Positions 27,721 to 39,900 of a stretch of 64,000 bases of DNA are shown in pieces. Below the pieces are notes generated by a model. That model had not been told where the DNA came from, made no database searches, and worked only from the letters and a program-made list of their open reading frames with translations. Position 1 is the first letter of the stretch. Each line of letters starts with the position of its first letter. The stretch spans positions 2,976,001-3,040,000 of the forward strand of contig CM082579.2 in the NCBI GenBank assembly GCA_040954595.2, given 5' to 3'. The translations under genes and the position numbers were made by a program. Origin of the DNA: Balanoglossus misakiensis (taxonomy: Eukaryota; Hemichordata).

Positions 27721-28342
27721 GCTAATGACGGAAATATTTGGAAAGAGAAGTGGCCTGGCAGCTGGACGGACAGTTTTGAGATCGTTATTTGCATAACGTG
27801 GATTTTGGAGTCTGGATGCTGTCCGTGGAAAACCATGCGGGATAGATGAGTCATTGTTTATAGAAGGAGATGGGGTTTACTTTTTTGGCGGAAATAATTC
27901 AATCTCTCACAAATCCAATCTTGTTAGGTATTGAAAGATACTGTTTTAAATTGACTGGGACTAAATCAAACGATGCACAGGCTAAATGTGTCGCGAGACA
28001 GGTATATGCCTTACAGAATGAAACCCAACGAAAATAGAATTACGTCATGAATAAACCAGATTGCCGTGTGGTACCTAACACCTGAAGAAAATGACCATTT
28101 CAATGCCTGGAATGTTCAATGCCATGAAAGTTAAAGGATGGCTTGTCGTAAAAGGGTAAGTGGTTGTCATTAACTATTGGTGGCGCTATAATAATTGTTC
28201 TGAAATTTCTGGCCATCGTGAAAAACATATCCACAAAATGTTTGGTCATCCACCTGTGTGACCACCGTGACCATGGGGTGGCGCACTTCGTGAGCGTGAA
28301 AAACACGTGAAACAACGCGATTGGTGATTTGTTTTATGTTGC

Positions 28343-28377
<35 letters not shown>

Positions 28378-28411
28378 ACATCATCACCACCACCATCACC
28401 ACCACCACCAT
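28343..28411 (+). repeat. (ATC)n(ACC)n trinucleotide repeat
   Basis: Eleven ATC units pass into CAC/ACC units over 69 bp. Read on the minus strand it gives an artificial poly-Asp/Gly frame, which is not a gene. Confidence 0.9.
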
Positions 28412-28543
28412 GAAGTGTCACATGCTAAATTTTCGACGCAGGCCAAGTTTGATCCGATAGAAAAAACTGTCGGACAGAAAAGTGGCAGTCCCACGTCACC
28501 GGTCGTGCGCCGGGGAAATGGACAAGGGTTACTACTATGAACC

Positions 28544-28555
28544 GGTCACGTGACC
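28544..28555. promoter_or_regulatory. Palindromic extended E-box GGTCACGTGACC
   Basis: Perfect 12-bp palindrome centred on CACGTG with GTCACGTGAC flanks, the form preferred by USF and MiT/TFE bHLH-ZIP factors (family knowledge). No gene is adjacent. Function is inference. Confidence 0.3.
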
Positions 28556-31500
28556 AGTACTCATCATTAAGTACACTTGTTCGACGTGATGCATTGCGGC
28601 TCGCGACTATGCATCGTAATTGACCAATCGATCAAAATAGTACAGGTACCTCACGACGGGGTCGCCATTAAAATAATGACAAAATCACAATGCTATTCGT
28701 TTAATTTTTAAATAGTGGGTGAAAACATATTTATCTGATATTGAGTGGAACAAACAGGTACGAGAAATACGATAGCCACGGTTGCACAGCGCCAGCGACC
28801 CAGTCTTTCCACCATAGTCACACCGGTCTCTGCGCTCCGTTCCTTTCGCCTTATCGCATGGTTTCTTGTCTGGCGGGCAGCTCTGGCCATCGTGCGGCAA
28901 TTTAGGATACATTATCGGCGAGGCTGTCGCCTGTAATTTCTAGTGAACCTTTGTGCGCGCAACAATGAAGATGGCTGAACGGCACATAATCGATGCCTAA
29001 TTGTGATTGATGTGGGCATTCAAATCTCTGAAAAAAAGTTTGTCGGCCATCGGTTGACTCCAGAACACTGATGACAGACCAGTGGCAGAAAAAATAACGA
29101 TAATTGAGATACTATTTTCGCCCTCTTATCTATTTAGATTTCTAATCCACAGAAAGGGCGAAGGTAGCGTATCTTCTTGATTGAACGGGCTATTGTACAC
29201 CGCCTTGAACGAGGCTGCAATTATAGGGTCTTTATCGCCTCTTTTGCAAACTTATCGCCAGGAATACTTTGTGTATTAAGATCCACTTGCGGAGATGTCA
29301 ACGAAATACAGTTAGGATTAGGGACTTTTGAAACAAAGAATTGTACAAATGGCCTCTCGGCCCACACTATACACTTCAGCGCGGGAGCAACATAGACCAG
29401 ATAGTCCAATGCAAATCTCACCTGCTACGTAACGACAGGTACACAGGTGGCATGGCCAATAATATAAGGCGTTCGATTTTGACGTCACCTTCGAGTTGCC
29501 TTACTCCGCGTCAGAATTCTCGACGTCTCCATTTTCGAAAGAGAAAACAAACACAAACAATGCTTTACCAAACATCTTTTAAAACACTCCACGTGCTTTA
29601 GAGAGTGTCATGTAGCTAGATGGGAGCAGATAGCTAATAGGTGAGATTGGATTGTAATTACGCCGCTGATAATGGAAGTAGACGGGAAGGACACATCATC
29701 CAAGGGGTGTGACTGTCGCCACGGCATTGAAAATGAAAAACGTTGGTAAGTGGGTAAACACACGGGTTTGGGGTTTAAGGCACTCAGGCCATGCTTTCGT
29801 TCTTAGCGTTGTGTCGGCCAGAAGCTAAATGTTAAAAACGTCTAAAGCTATAATTAGCAAAGAAAACACGAATTGGCAGTGCCATTATTTCAATTGACAT
29901 AAAAGGGGTAATCGCATGCTGTACTTTTCAGTGGTTTCGACGTGCATACTTTTCAGGTTTTTTGTTCCCACTCAAAGCCTAATCGAGTGCGATTGCCAAA
30001 GTCGCGTTGAATATCAAACTTCTGTGACAGTCTGAGAAGGTCCCTAAAGCGGTTGCCATTGATGTTTTTTCAGGTCGGAGTGGATCATGAGATATCGTTA
30101 CTAACATATGTAAGGAGCAGCCGGCCTGGCCATCTCGTATCTCATCGTAATTGATGGCAAGGGCTTCCTGCCGCGGGGACTGCGTCTACGGTTTCGTGGC
30201 GTTTTTCTCAAAATGTCCGCTAGCGTGTGACGGTTAAATTCTCTTTCAATGCAGCCAGTCAATGTTAACAATAAGAACAAGGAGTAGAGCTCGACAAGAG
30301 GCTAGGGATAAAAACCCAACACAATATAATTCTTCTTTCACGGGAAGATTTGGCATGATTGAACAATGTGATGGGTGAAAAGCAATCACTGCTTACTCCG
30401 TTGGAGTGGTTGACTGGGGGTAAATGGGATCAGTAGAACGTCCCTAGGAAAGTAGACCACTTCTGAAGGGGAAGGCCACATGCGTGCGCCGATGCCAAGG
30501 GGCACACCGTCCCGTGTGGAAATGCCGCGATGAATGGATTCAATACAAGAGGCGGAAATGCATCTCCCGCACTGCGGTGAATCGGTTGAACGCTGCACTG
30601 TGCTAATCCCCCAAGTCTCTGAAGGCAGAGCGAGAGCTGTGTCGTGAGAACGGGTCAAGTCGGTGAAAGGTTTTTTTTTACATTCTGCTGACAAAGCCAT
30701 TTGCAATGATATGCTTCCTCTTGAATGACGCCGAGTCACGTAAACTGGTTTGCGGCCAGCCCCCCTCCCCCCGGTCTCCCGTGGTTCTTTTGGCTCGCAA
30801 CTTGTTGTGGTTCGTCGCCGCTCCGTCACGTGAAAGGAGACCCGCTGGTAAGGACGCCGGCAACGACAGTCCGATTGGTCGCACAATGACCTGAAATGGA
30901 CGCGATTTTTTTTTTCAAAGTGACGCACACAATTCAAGCGTATCGAATAAAGGAAATGGTGATTAAATGAGCGAATGAATGTGGGACTTGGAAAAGTTGG
31001 AAAGTCAAAGATAAGCTCCAGATTTCAAGTCCAGAGTGACTTGGTCCTGGTTCAGGTATTAATAACTTTGCACACACTCACACACTGGAAGTCAAGTGCT
31101 CAATAGCAGGCATTTCTTTGCTAAGCTCCTTTGTTCAAAAGACCAACGATGCGGCGTTGTCAGAGACAAGAATACATTGTGACAGCAAAAGCCGTTTCTC
31201 AGACGCGACAGTGGAAAGACATCGATGACTGTAAATTGAATTGACATTTGTTAGCGCTCATCATGATGTACACGGCTTGTATTTAGCGCCAATCAGTCTG
31301 GAATTAGTGGGTAGGCGATGTACGAACTATAAATAAATGCTCCTATTTGGTGAAAAAAAGGCTAAAAGCAAAATTACCCCTTATTTCAATTACAGAATTG
31401 ATCGTCCATCCTCAGCGACGGAGACGACACTTCAGAGACAATAAACGCGTGGCCAGACCGTCAAATTATTCCAATTACTCCCTGGCTAAAAAGTGACCAG

Positions 31501-32403
31501 TGCATGCAGTCTCACCGACCATGAATGGTCACCAACGTCTGCGGGTGAAGGAGGCAATTTTCGAGCAAAGTACAGCCACCGGCCGCTCATTGATTAGTGA
31601 CTGACGCGCGAGTATTCTCAGTGGAAGCAGGCGATTCTGCAGAGTGCATTACCGTGAAAAGAAGTCATGAGGGGGAGGGGCGGGTAACTGTATGCCGTCT
31701 GATTGTCCGCTGCACTTGACCACTGCTTTCACGGTGGCCGGTCTTCCAATGGGGTTTTTGACGCCATTAACACTTAGTATCTCGCGTCGGGACAAACCTC
31801 TGCAAACGTCAAAGTGCCATTATTAAAACACAAGAATTGGTTATCAATGGCCTGAAACGCGAAACGGTTAAACGTGATGTTGGTTTAGTCAACTACAAAG
31901 CGTGTACAGTACATCGAGGTAAAGTTTCGGCTGAATGTTTGAGTAACTCCGCGACACTGTCGATGGACGCGCATGCATCAACAACACGTACTTGAGCGCT
32001 TTCTATTGTAAACTGAGTGCACACGCACAGTACCGTGCCCATCGAAATCTATTCAACATTACGTTCGGAACAAATGCCGATGTTAAGGCCAGTCTCTGAC
32101 TGCGTCTTTGTGATGTCCTGTCTTGACCGACATCTTTTCTGACGGGAAACAATGCCGAATTCAGTCGTCAAGGCTGCTCGGCGTCGTAAAATCGTAGCTA
32201 CTCATCCGTTGAACGCCATGAAAGGGCCACCATTATACATCATGAACTTTTTGTTCTTCTCAGAAGTCTATAGTCGGTCAAGGAGCTGGAACGCGCGACA
32301 TAAGTAGCGCGTACCACGCAGTCAGAACTGAAATTAATTTAACGAGAATTAAAGTACATGTGTCACTGATATACTTAAAGTGCCATTTTCGTGCGCATTT
32401 GTT

Positions 32404-32415
32404 GGGGGGGGGGGG
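32404..32415 (+). repeat. Poly-G run
   Basis: Twelve consecutive G. Confidence 0.8.
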
Positions 32416-32782
32416 AATCGCATCCTTTCCCGTTTCGTTTGATATTTTGGTTTTCACGAAGTTGTGGTCTTTAGAAACGCGTTGATTGCAGCGAAAGTTT
32501 CTCTGTGAAGGCAAGTTATTTGAAGAGAATTTCTTTTCGATTTGCAACTAAAAGACCCTGTGTGAGGGGGATGCAAATGGAACAGTGCACTAGCATGGGT
32601 CCAAAAGTCACCAAATGGTATGGCCACGGAAATGCGGACTTGTTGCATCGGGAATGTTATGACATTTCATCGGCTCGGAAAATCAAACCACTTCGTATTC
32701 AAATCGGCTCTTTTCATCTCATGTGACGCAGTATCAATGTCACAGTCATATCACCACAATCGTATAATTTGTCACCGGGGCT

Positions 32783-32802
32783 CTTTTTTTTTTGGGGGGG
32801 GG
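32783..32802 (+). repeat. Poly-T followed by poly-G
   Basis: About eleven T directly followed by nine G. Confidence 0.8.
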
Positions 32803-33625
32803 TATAATTTGACATCGACTGCACCTGTGGTGTGTCCCTGGAGAGAACAAATTGTACAGGCCGCCGTGATATATTAGTAGCCGTCGGCTTTAATCAAATC
32901 CACGCAACCTGTTTTGTCCCTCTTTTGCGTTCGTTTGCGCGCTTTAGGTAGACCGCTGTACGTATCAACAGTGTCCCGCTTTGACATTGAAAAAAGGCCG
33001 TAAAAATCGCCGTACTTCTTCTCTTCGTAGTCTACTATTGGAGACCTCGCTCTGTACTGATGTTCATTTGTCTTTGTATCTGCGTTGACATAGAAACGCT
33101 TATAAGTTACGCTTAACGTTGAGGGCACTACATGCTTCTGTACGGTACTTCTGCGAGTGTATGAGATGCAAACTTGCTTCAGTTTACAATATTTTCGTCC
33201 TGCTTAGTTCATACACAATACAGAAGTACTTGCATTTAGACACAGAGTGTGGACAAGTACAGTATATCTAAAACCCATAAAATGTCTGTATGTGCATCAT
33301 GTGAGATCAATATCTACACTAATATTAATTAATCTGATGCACTATTAATAAATCAACTTCTGATCGAGCCTCTCTGATCACAAAATGGCGGGCTAGCCAA
33401 GTCGGGGGGGAAACATGACACCAAACCTTTTGAACGTCTCCACGCTGCTGTAGAAGACAGCGGTGAAGCCCCACGGAACGCATGCACAACACAAATACTA
33501 TACACTCAGGCACTTCTGATATAAGTCAAGATACCACTGCTGCAAACGACCCACAGCTGTAGTGTTGCCACCAGGTGCTTTTAAATTAATCTGGCTGTCC
33601 TCAGAGTCAGGGCGAGCACTTCGGA

Positions 33626-33639
33626 GGGGGGGGGGGGGG
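33626..33639 (+). repeat. Poly-G run 3' of BRCA2
   Basis: About fourteen consecutive G, 330 bp past the BRCA2 stop codon. Confidence 0.8.
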
Positions 33640-33860
33640 CAATTAGGGCAAGATATAAATAATACACAGTCTTCTATATAGAGTCTGTGGGTTTTTTCGG
33701 ATGTACTGCCCAAGGAAAGGGTTATCTGTTAGCATTGTACCAGTACATGCTGGTTCAGAGATAACACGATTGATGTAATTTGAAGAGGGGAGGGTAACTC
33801 TAATGGGAACACAGCATGACCGACACTGACGAATCAGAATCTAGCATTCTAATGCAACAA

Positions 33861-33866
33861 TTTAAT
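33861..33866 (-). terminator. Candidate BRCA2 polyadenylation signal
   Basis: ATTAAA on the minus strand (plus-strand TTTAAT), about 105 bp past the BRCA2 stop. It is a common variant signal; cleavage there is not proven. Confidence 0.35.
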
Positions 33867-33969
33867 TGGCCTCGAAGATTAATAGTTACTGCAACACTTT
33901 CCACATTTGACCTCTCAATTCAAACCCATGCAAATACCTCCCATGTATGTTATACTACCATGCTTTGAC

Positions 33970-36900
33970 CTATTTCCTTTTCCTAGACTGTGATCTGGTC
34001 ACTCTGTGCACAGGCACTGCGTCTAGAAGCAGCGACTCGTCTAACTGCGACAGCCGCAATGCCAGCAACGCATCCTTCTCTTCGCTGTTCTCTGGCTCGC
34101 TGTCGTTGCCAGCATTACACTCTGTCGATGTGTAGCTACCAGTGTTGTCAGGAGGTTCTATCTCTTGTGGTGCTGTTGACGAGATCTCCTGCTGTGGATG
34201 TGAATCTGCTGTCTCAACCTTTCCAACAGATTCTGATGCTCTTGGAACGTCTTCACTTGGCATGACAGGAGCATCTGTTTTGCTATCTACAGTTACGATC
34301 TTTCCAGGTCTTGCACTTTGCCCCATTTCTGTTATATACTCTTCTTCCTTTAGCTCTACACCTCCGTCAACTGCTGTGAACTTTCCACCATCACCAGATT
34401 CAGCATTAGAGGCTACTTTGTCACAGTCAACCGTATGATCTGTTTCAAGATAGTCACTGTGTTTGTTAGTGTCTTTTGTTTTCATATTGTCTACAACACT
34501 GGTTTTGGCAATCTGCATAGCTTCGATCTCATCAATATTACTGGTTTGACCAAAATCCATATCAGCTTTGCCATCATCTACACTCATATTTTTATTATCT
34601 ATTTCACTTGTCTTCGTTCTGTCTTCACTCTCGACTCCAACAATAGCAGTCTCTTCTGCGACACTTGTCTTCTCTACAGCATTTTCTGATACATCTATTT
34701 TTGTCGCTTCATCTCCAATGTTAGCCTGGCTTTTCTTCACAGAAGTCACCGTGGTTGATCTGCTTGGTGGCCTGAAGCCCCTCCGGACAGCCTGTGGTAC
34801 TGGGCTGGGCAGAGGGCTTAGGGGTGGTGGTGACGGAATTCGGCTCAGATAGTCCGGAGTTTCCAGCTGATGGTGGGAACCGAAATCTTGTCTCCTGATG
34901 ACGCTGAGTAACCTTGTCTTGCTTCCTGGTTGGACAGGAGTGACAGGGCCACTCGGTCCGATTCTCGCACTGCCTGGTCGCATTGACCGAGGTGTGACTG
35001 GGCCTCCTGTGTTTAGTGCACTGTTCCCAGGCATTGATCTTTCATTTTGTTTCAGTGCTGGTGTGCCGCCCCCTTGGTTGGTGTTGCCAGAAAATCTACT
35101 GAGTGTCCTACTGCTCCAACCTGTGATTGGAGTGGTCCGTGTCGCAGCATTTACTGTGTGACTTCCCCTGTGACTTGACAATACCGGTGTCAGGGGCCGT
35201 TCCATACCAGGAGTAGAACCCTGTCCTGTCATCTTAGATCTGAAGCTTGTAGATGGTGTTATAACCGGAGTCCTATACGCTGTCCTACTCTGGAACCTAT
35301 CCGGAACCGGAGTGACCGCTGAGGAACTTTTCCCAAATATCACTGAATCCATGATGTCTTTCATGTTTTCTATGAACGACTTTGAATCCTGGAAGAAAAG
35401 TAAAACCTATTTGGAATATTGTAATCTAGGATGGAGGAGGGTGGGTACTTGTATGATGTGCTACATGAAGGTGTAATTTCTGGCTTGCTATGCCATAGAG
35501 GAAATGAGAGCCAGTTGCTGTTTGGCCAATTTTGGAGTGGGTGAAGTTCTTTGACCAATCAGCTTGAATGACCCCCTTGGTGAAAACACACCTGTAGTGT
35601 AAGCAGTGAAATATGCACACAGATCAATTTACCTTGATTTGGTTTTGCAATTCTGCCAATGCAACCTTTAGATGATTCTCTCTTGGTTTCTGTGTAAACA
35701 CAGACAAGTCACCAGAATAGACACACGGCAATCTTGATCTGTCATCTGATCTCCACTGTAAATTAGCAGCGGCTATGAAGTTCTTGGCTTTCATCACATC
35801 CTCAGCATATTGATTCTGGAAATAGAATTGCAAATGGTAAGTCTTGGACATGCTTGCCAAGCACATGTATTTGAGTATAACATGTCTTGGTAAAAAATAC
35901 AACCATCCACCAAAAAACTCTGTTTTCAACTAATTTTGACATGTCCATATATCACTGTTGTTTGGTTGTTATGCAAATTAGCAGGGCTGGTTTCATAGTG
36001 TCATTAGCGTATAGACTAGTTAATGTGATGCTGTGTGTCTAAACAGTTACATGGATGACTGTGCAACTCACCTGAACTCCTCCCCAGAACTTGATAGCAA
36101 TAAGGTTTTGATTGACATCTGCTATGTACACACTCTGCAATCCACTGCTGGTACTGCAATTTATAGCATGAAAAGTGATTCAAGTTGGGTTTTAGTGTAC
36201 TTGAAAGGAAGAAAATTATTACTGGGATTTCTATTCTTCCTGTCATTTGATGGTTGTCAAGTAAAATTGTCATATGATTACTTGCAGCTGTGGGAGATTG
36301 TTTTTAGAACTGATGTGTGTTCTATAACAGACAGGTACAACGTACTCACCCAGATAATCCTGACACAAACACCACCAGCCCAACGACATCTACTTCATTG
36401 TAGGCCGGCTCAAAGAAGCGTGAACTCATCTCACCCAAGTCGGTTGGCATTCTGGGTTGGTAGACAAAGTCTCTCACATCAGTGCGTGCGGGCAGTTGCT
36501 TGTATCTGGTGGTCCTGGTGGATGACAGCTGGATTTCACTGCTTCCATGTCGACTCCTGCATGGAATGTCAGAGTCAGTATGGATTGGAAAGAACATTGC
36601 ACGGCCCAAGTGGCATTTGGGAATATTTAGATTTATACTCATTAAAATAAAATGTGTACAGCATGTCATTGTCAAGGTCAGACTGAACACTGCGTACCTG
36701 CCAGCAGAAGTCGACAGGTTGTATATCTTGAGTCTAGCACCCTCACTCAACAGAGTCGTGACGTCTTCCGAAGGTCTCCAAATTGTCAGGATGCAGCTTG
36801 TGTTTTGTTCGCTCTCGGTGTGGCCGGTCACTCGAACTTTAAAAATGCCGGTTACATTTCTGCTGGCCGGAAACTGTTACAAGAGAGATGCAAGTGGTAG

Positions 36901-39900
36901 CAAGACAAAATTTTAATTCACCAGATTCTCATGACATTTCTGCATGTGTTTTTATACAACTTAAATGTTTTGAGAGAATTCTAGTGTCAGTTTCAAATCT
37001 CACCTCTTCAGACTGTTCGTCTAGAGCTTTCCTGAACTCTGCTTGCAGTTCAAGTTGCTTCTTCTCATTCAGAGACTGTCTGTAGGAATGTAAGCTGACC
37101 AACTGTCTCTCACTCAGGTAAGCCTAGTGGAACATGAACAAGTGTCAATTCACAGAATACTAGAAATTAACTTTTGCGCTGAGCAAGCAACACAACATTG
37201 CCCACGATGCTGATGGAGAAGCAAACACATTTAGAAAGGGCAAAGTATGACTCAGAATTTCCACACAAAATATCTAACCCTCCAAACACAGGCATGTTTG
37301 AAATGTTGATTGTGGTTTATTTGTTATTTACCTCAATGGATGATGGATCAGTGGCACTCTGGATGGCATCATAGATTTCCTGTCCTCTTTCTAATTTCTC
37401 AATCTCCCTGATTGTCATTTTCTTAGAACAACTTCTACCCCGAGTTTTCTTGCCTGTAAAAGCCAACATATATTTATAAACATCAAATATGTAATTCTGG
37501 ATGAAAAACCTGGACACCACAGGGATTGAAAAAAAAAATTTGCACTGAAACTTACCCGATGAGGTGGCTTCTTGTCTTTCAAACTTTTCCTGTATTTTGC
37601 CATAAAGCTTTTCAATTCTTTTCTGCTTTTCTCTCTCAAACACCTCACCGGCCATCTGTTCAGACTTTGAGTTGCGAACAACATTAGTACCATCGCTGAG
37701 CCTCTCCACATACTGCAATGCAAGAATATCCGATGGCTGAGCACTCAATCACAATGTTCATACATTGTGAAATTGTATACTACAGTCAAACCTTTGACTG
37801 TGGAAGTGGTCAATATATAGTATATCTGATCTTTTAAACTGCTGTAACATGAGTTAACCACAGTTCACTACACCTGAATGACCAACTCACCTGCATAGGA
37901 TAGCACCTGACGACCATCGCATCAACACAGCCAACTAAACCACCGTCTGAGTAGAGCGTGTTCAGCAGCACAGGGTAGGGATGTGGTGGGGTCTGATAGC
38001 CAAGACGTGCGTCGTACCGAGCTCTGCGTGTGGAGTTGGCACAGATCTTCAGGGCCAGGTTACTTGGAGCCTGTTGGGGGCGGAAAAGACGTGGACTGAT
38101 CAGACTCTTCAGAAATGCTCCCTGTATGCTTAAAACTGCTTTGACCAAACAGAACAAAAAATGTTTTTTTTTTCAGATGTAATACCTCAAGGGGAGTACA
38201 CGCATCTTGAGAACCAATCAGCTCTGCTCCATATATACACAGTTTTGTCCCAGTTTGTATTTTGCCACTTGATACAAGTTTGGTCAGTGGTCTGTCTATC
38301 ACAGTCTTCACTCCATACCACCCGTCGGTCAGCTCTAGGGTCATGCATGGACCTCGCTCCTGAGTCTACAAACAAATAGCCCAACAGAAACATATTTTCA
38401 ATCATGAAATCCTAAAAGGGGAAGGTCTCATTTCAAAGGAAAAAAACTACAATAATATCCCATGACATCTCTTTATACAATACAGCTAAAAAGACATCAA
38501 CACGTGACCTTTGTAAAAAATGTAAAGATACATTTGTGCCCTTGGACACTGTATTCACACAATCCAGCAATACAGAACCAGCGAAATTCTTAATCATAAA
38601 AAATAAACAGGGGCCACAATTGAGACCAAGTGAGTTTACCTTATTCACAGATGACCCATCACTGCTCTGATCACTGGTCTTTGCTTGATCTGTGTCTGTG
38701 TTCACAGAGATGGCTGATACACACAACACAAGTCTCCTAGACGGCGTGTCGTCTCTCTCTAGCATCTTCTTGATGGCAGATCTGTGACTGAGATCAACTT
38801 CCCGGTCATACCGATACTTCAGTTGTAACATAACCATGTCAGGCTTCAAATATCTGAGGAAGAAAATGAACAGATCGCTAGACATGGTTCAATGTGGGAC
38901 AGCAGTAAGGAAAAAGTGTCGTTGCTTGACTACAGTGAACTAACCTTGCGGCAAAGACGTTGGGGTATGCTACCTCCATAGCAGCTAATTTCCAGACAAT
39001 CCATCTGTAATGATTGAACACCCAGTCTTCAGTGATCAGCCTCGAATCCACACCGGGTGTACTGTACAGGGCCCTGCAAGCCAATCACATCCAATATTTA
39101 TTGAAGATGAGTTTCATCTGGTGAGCTGTCAGTGCCCATAATGATGCATGCGACTTCAGTATCAAATATCCACGAATCAATGCATGCAGTATGTACAACA
39201 CATTTACCTCAAGAACTGCTCTTTTCCAGCTGTGCCATTCTCATCGAGATGCAGAACACCACCATCAGTCAGTGGGATGCCATCTTCGTTAGCACAGGTG
39301 CTGTCACTGTAGTGGTCCCGGCCTTGGAATCTGTAGTTCTCTGCATTGCTGCATTTGACACTGATAGTGTCTGGTTGTACTCCAAGGGTATACAGCTGGA
39401 AAACACAGCATAGATGACATTTTTGAATTAGTCAAATAATGAACTGAACTCGCCTCAAATCTCATCTAATCTGTCACACATACAGCCCTCATCTACACAC
39501 AGTCTTATTTTGTGGATAACCCTACTACATATTGACATACACGGATATGTCATTCTATTGAAAACACTGTGCACATTCTACTAACCTCCTCCTCCGTGTA
39601 ACTGCAGGGCGTTTGACCAGTAACCATGTCATGCAGAGCGATTCTTGGCTGACGTAATCTCCTGCTGTATAAACTGCCTGTGATCGGTTTGACTGTTGTC
39701 CTCTGCAAACAAAATAAAACCATTGTTTATTCTTCTGGTGCATATTTCAAAGCAGATGTGTGAAAGGTATATTTAACAGAATTATCATCCACATACACAT
39801 ATATAGCAATTACCTGGGTGTCTTGTTTCCTTGCTTGCATGGCTTTTGCTGTCCATGTGGAACACTTAGGTGTCTGTCCGGGACCCCGTTTTCTTGCAGT

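Larger units (their letters stand above)
20300..33860. other. Gene-free stretch between Gsx and BRCA2
   Basis: This is 5' flank of Gsx on one side and 3' flank of BRCA2 on the other. No frame resembles a known protein and no exon set was recognised; the longest frame (about 180 codons near 30.4-30.9 kb, minus strand) has no family features. Microsatellites, poly-G runs and isolated palindromic sites are listed separately. Non-coding RNA or enhancers cannot be excluded from sequence alone. Confidence 0.6.

Noticed and set aside
28343-28411. Possible CRISPR-like or minisatellite array
   Set aside because: Trinucleotide repeat with no unique spacers, in an animal genome.
28170-28421. Minus-strand frame with poly-Asp/Gly
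   Set aside because: It is the translation of the (ATC)n(ACC)n microsatellite.
30386-30937. 183-codon minus-strand frame
   Set aside because: Rich in Arg/Ser with no domain or conserved motif. It is likely chance in a GC-richer patch.
36033-36650. 205-codon plus-strand frame
   Set aside because: Antisense to BRCA2 exons 18-19 and intron. It has no domain.
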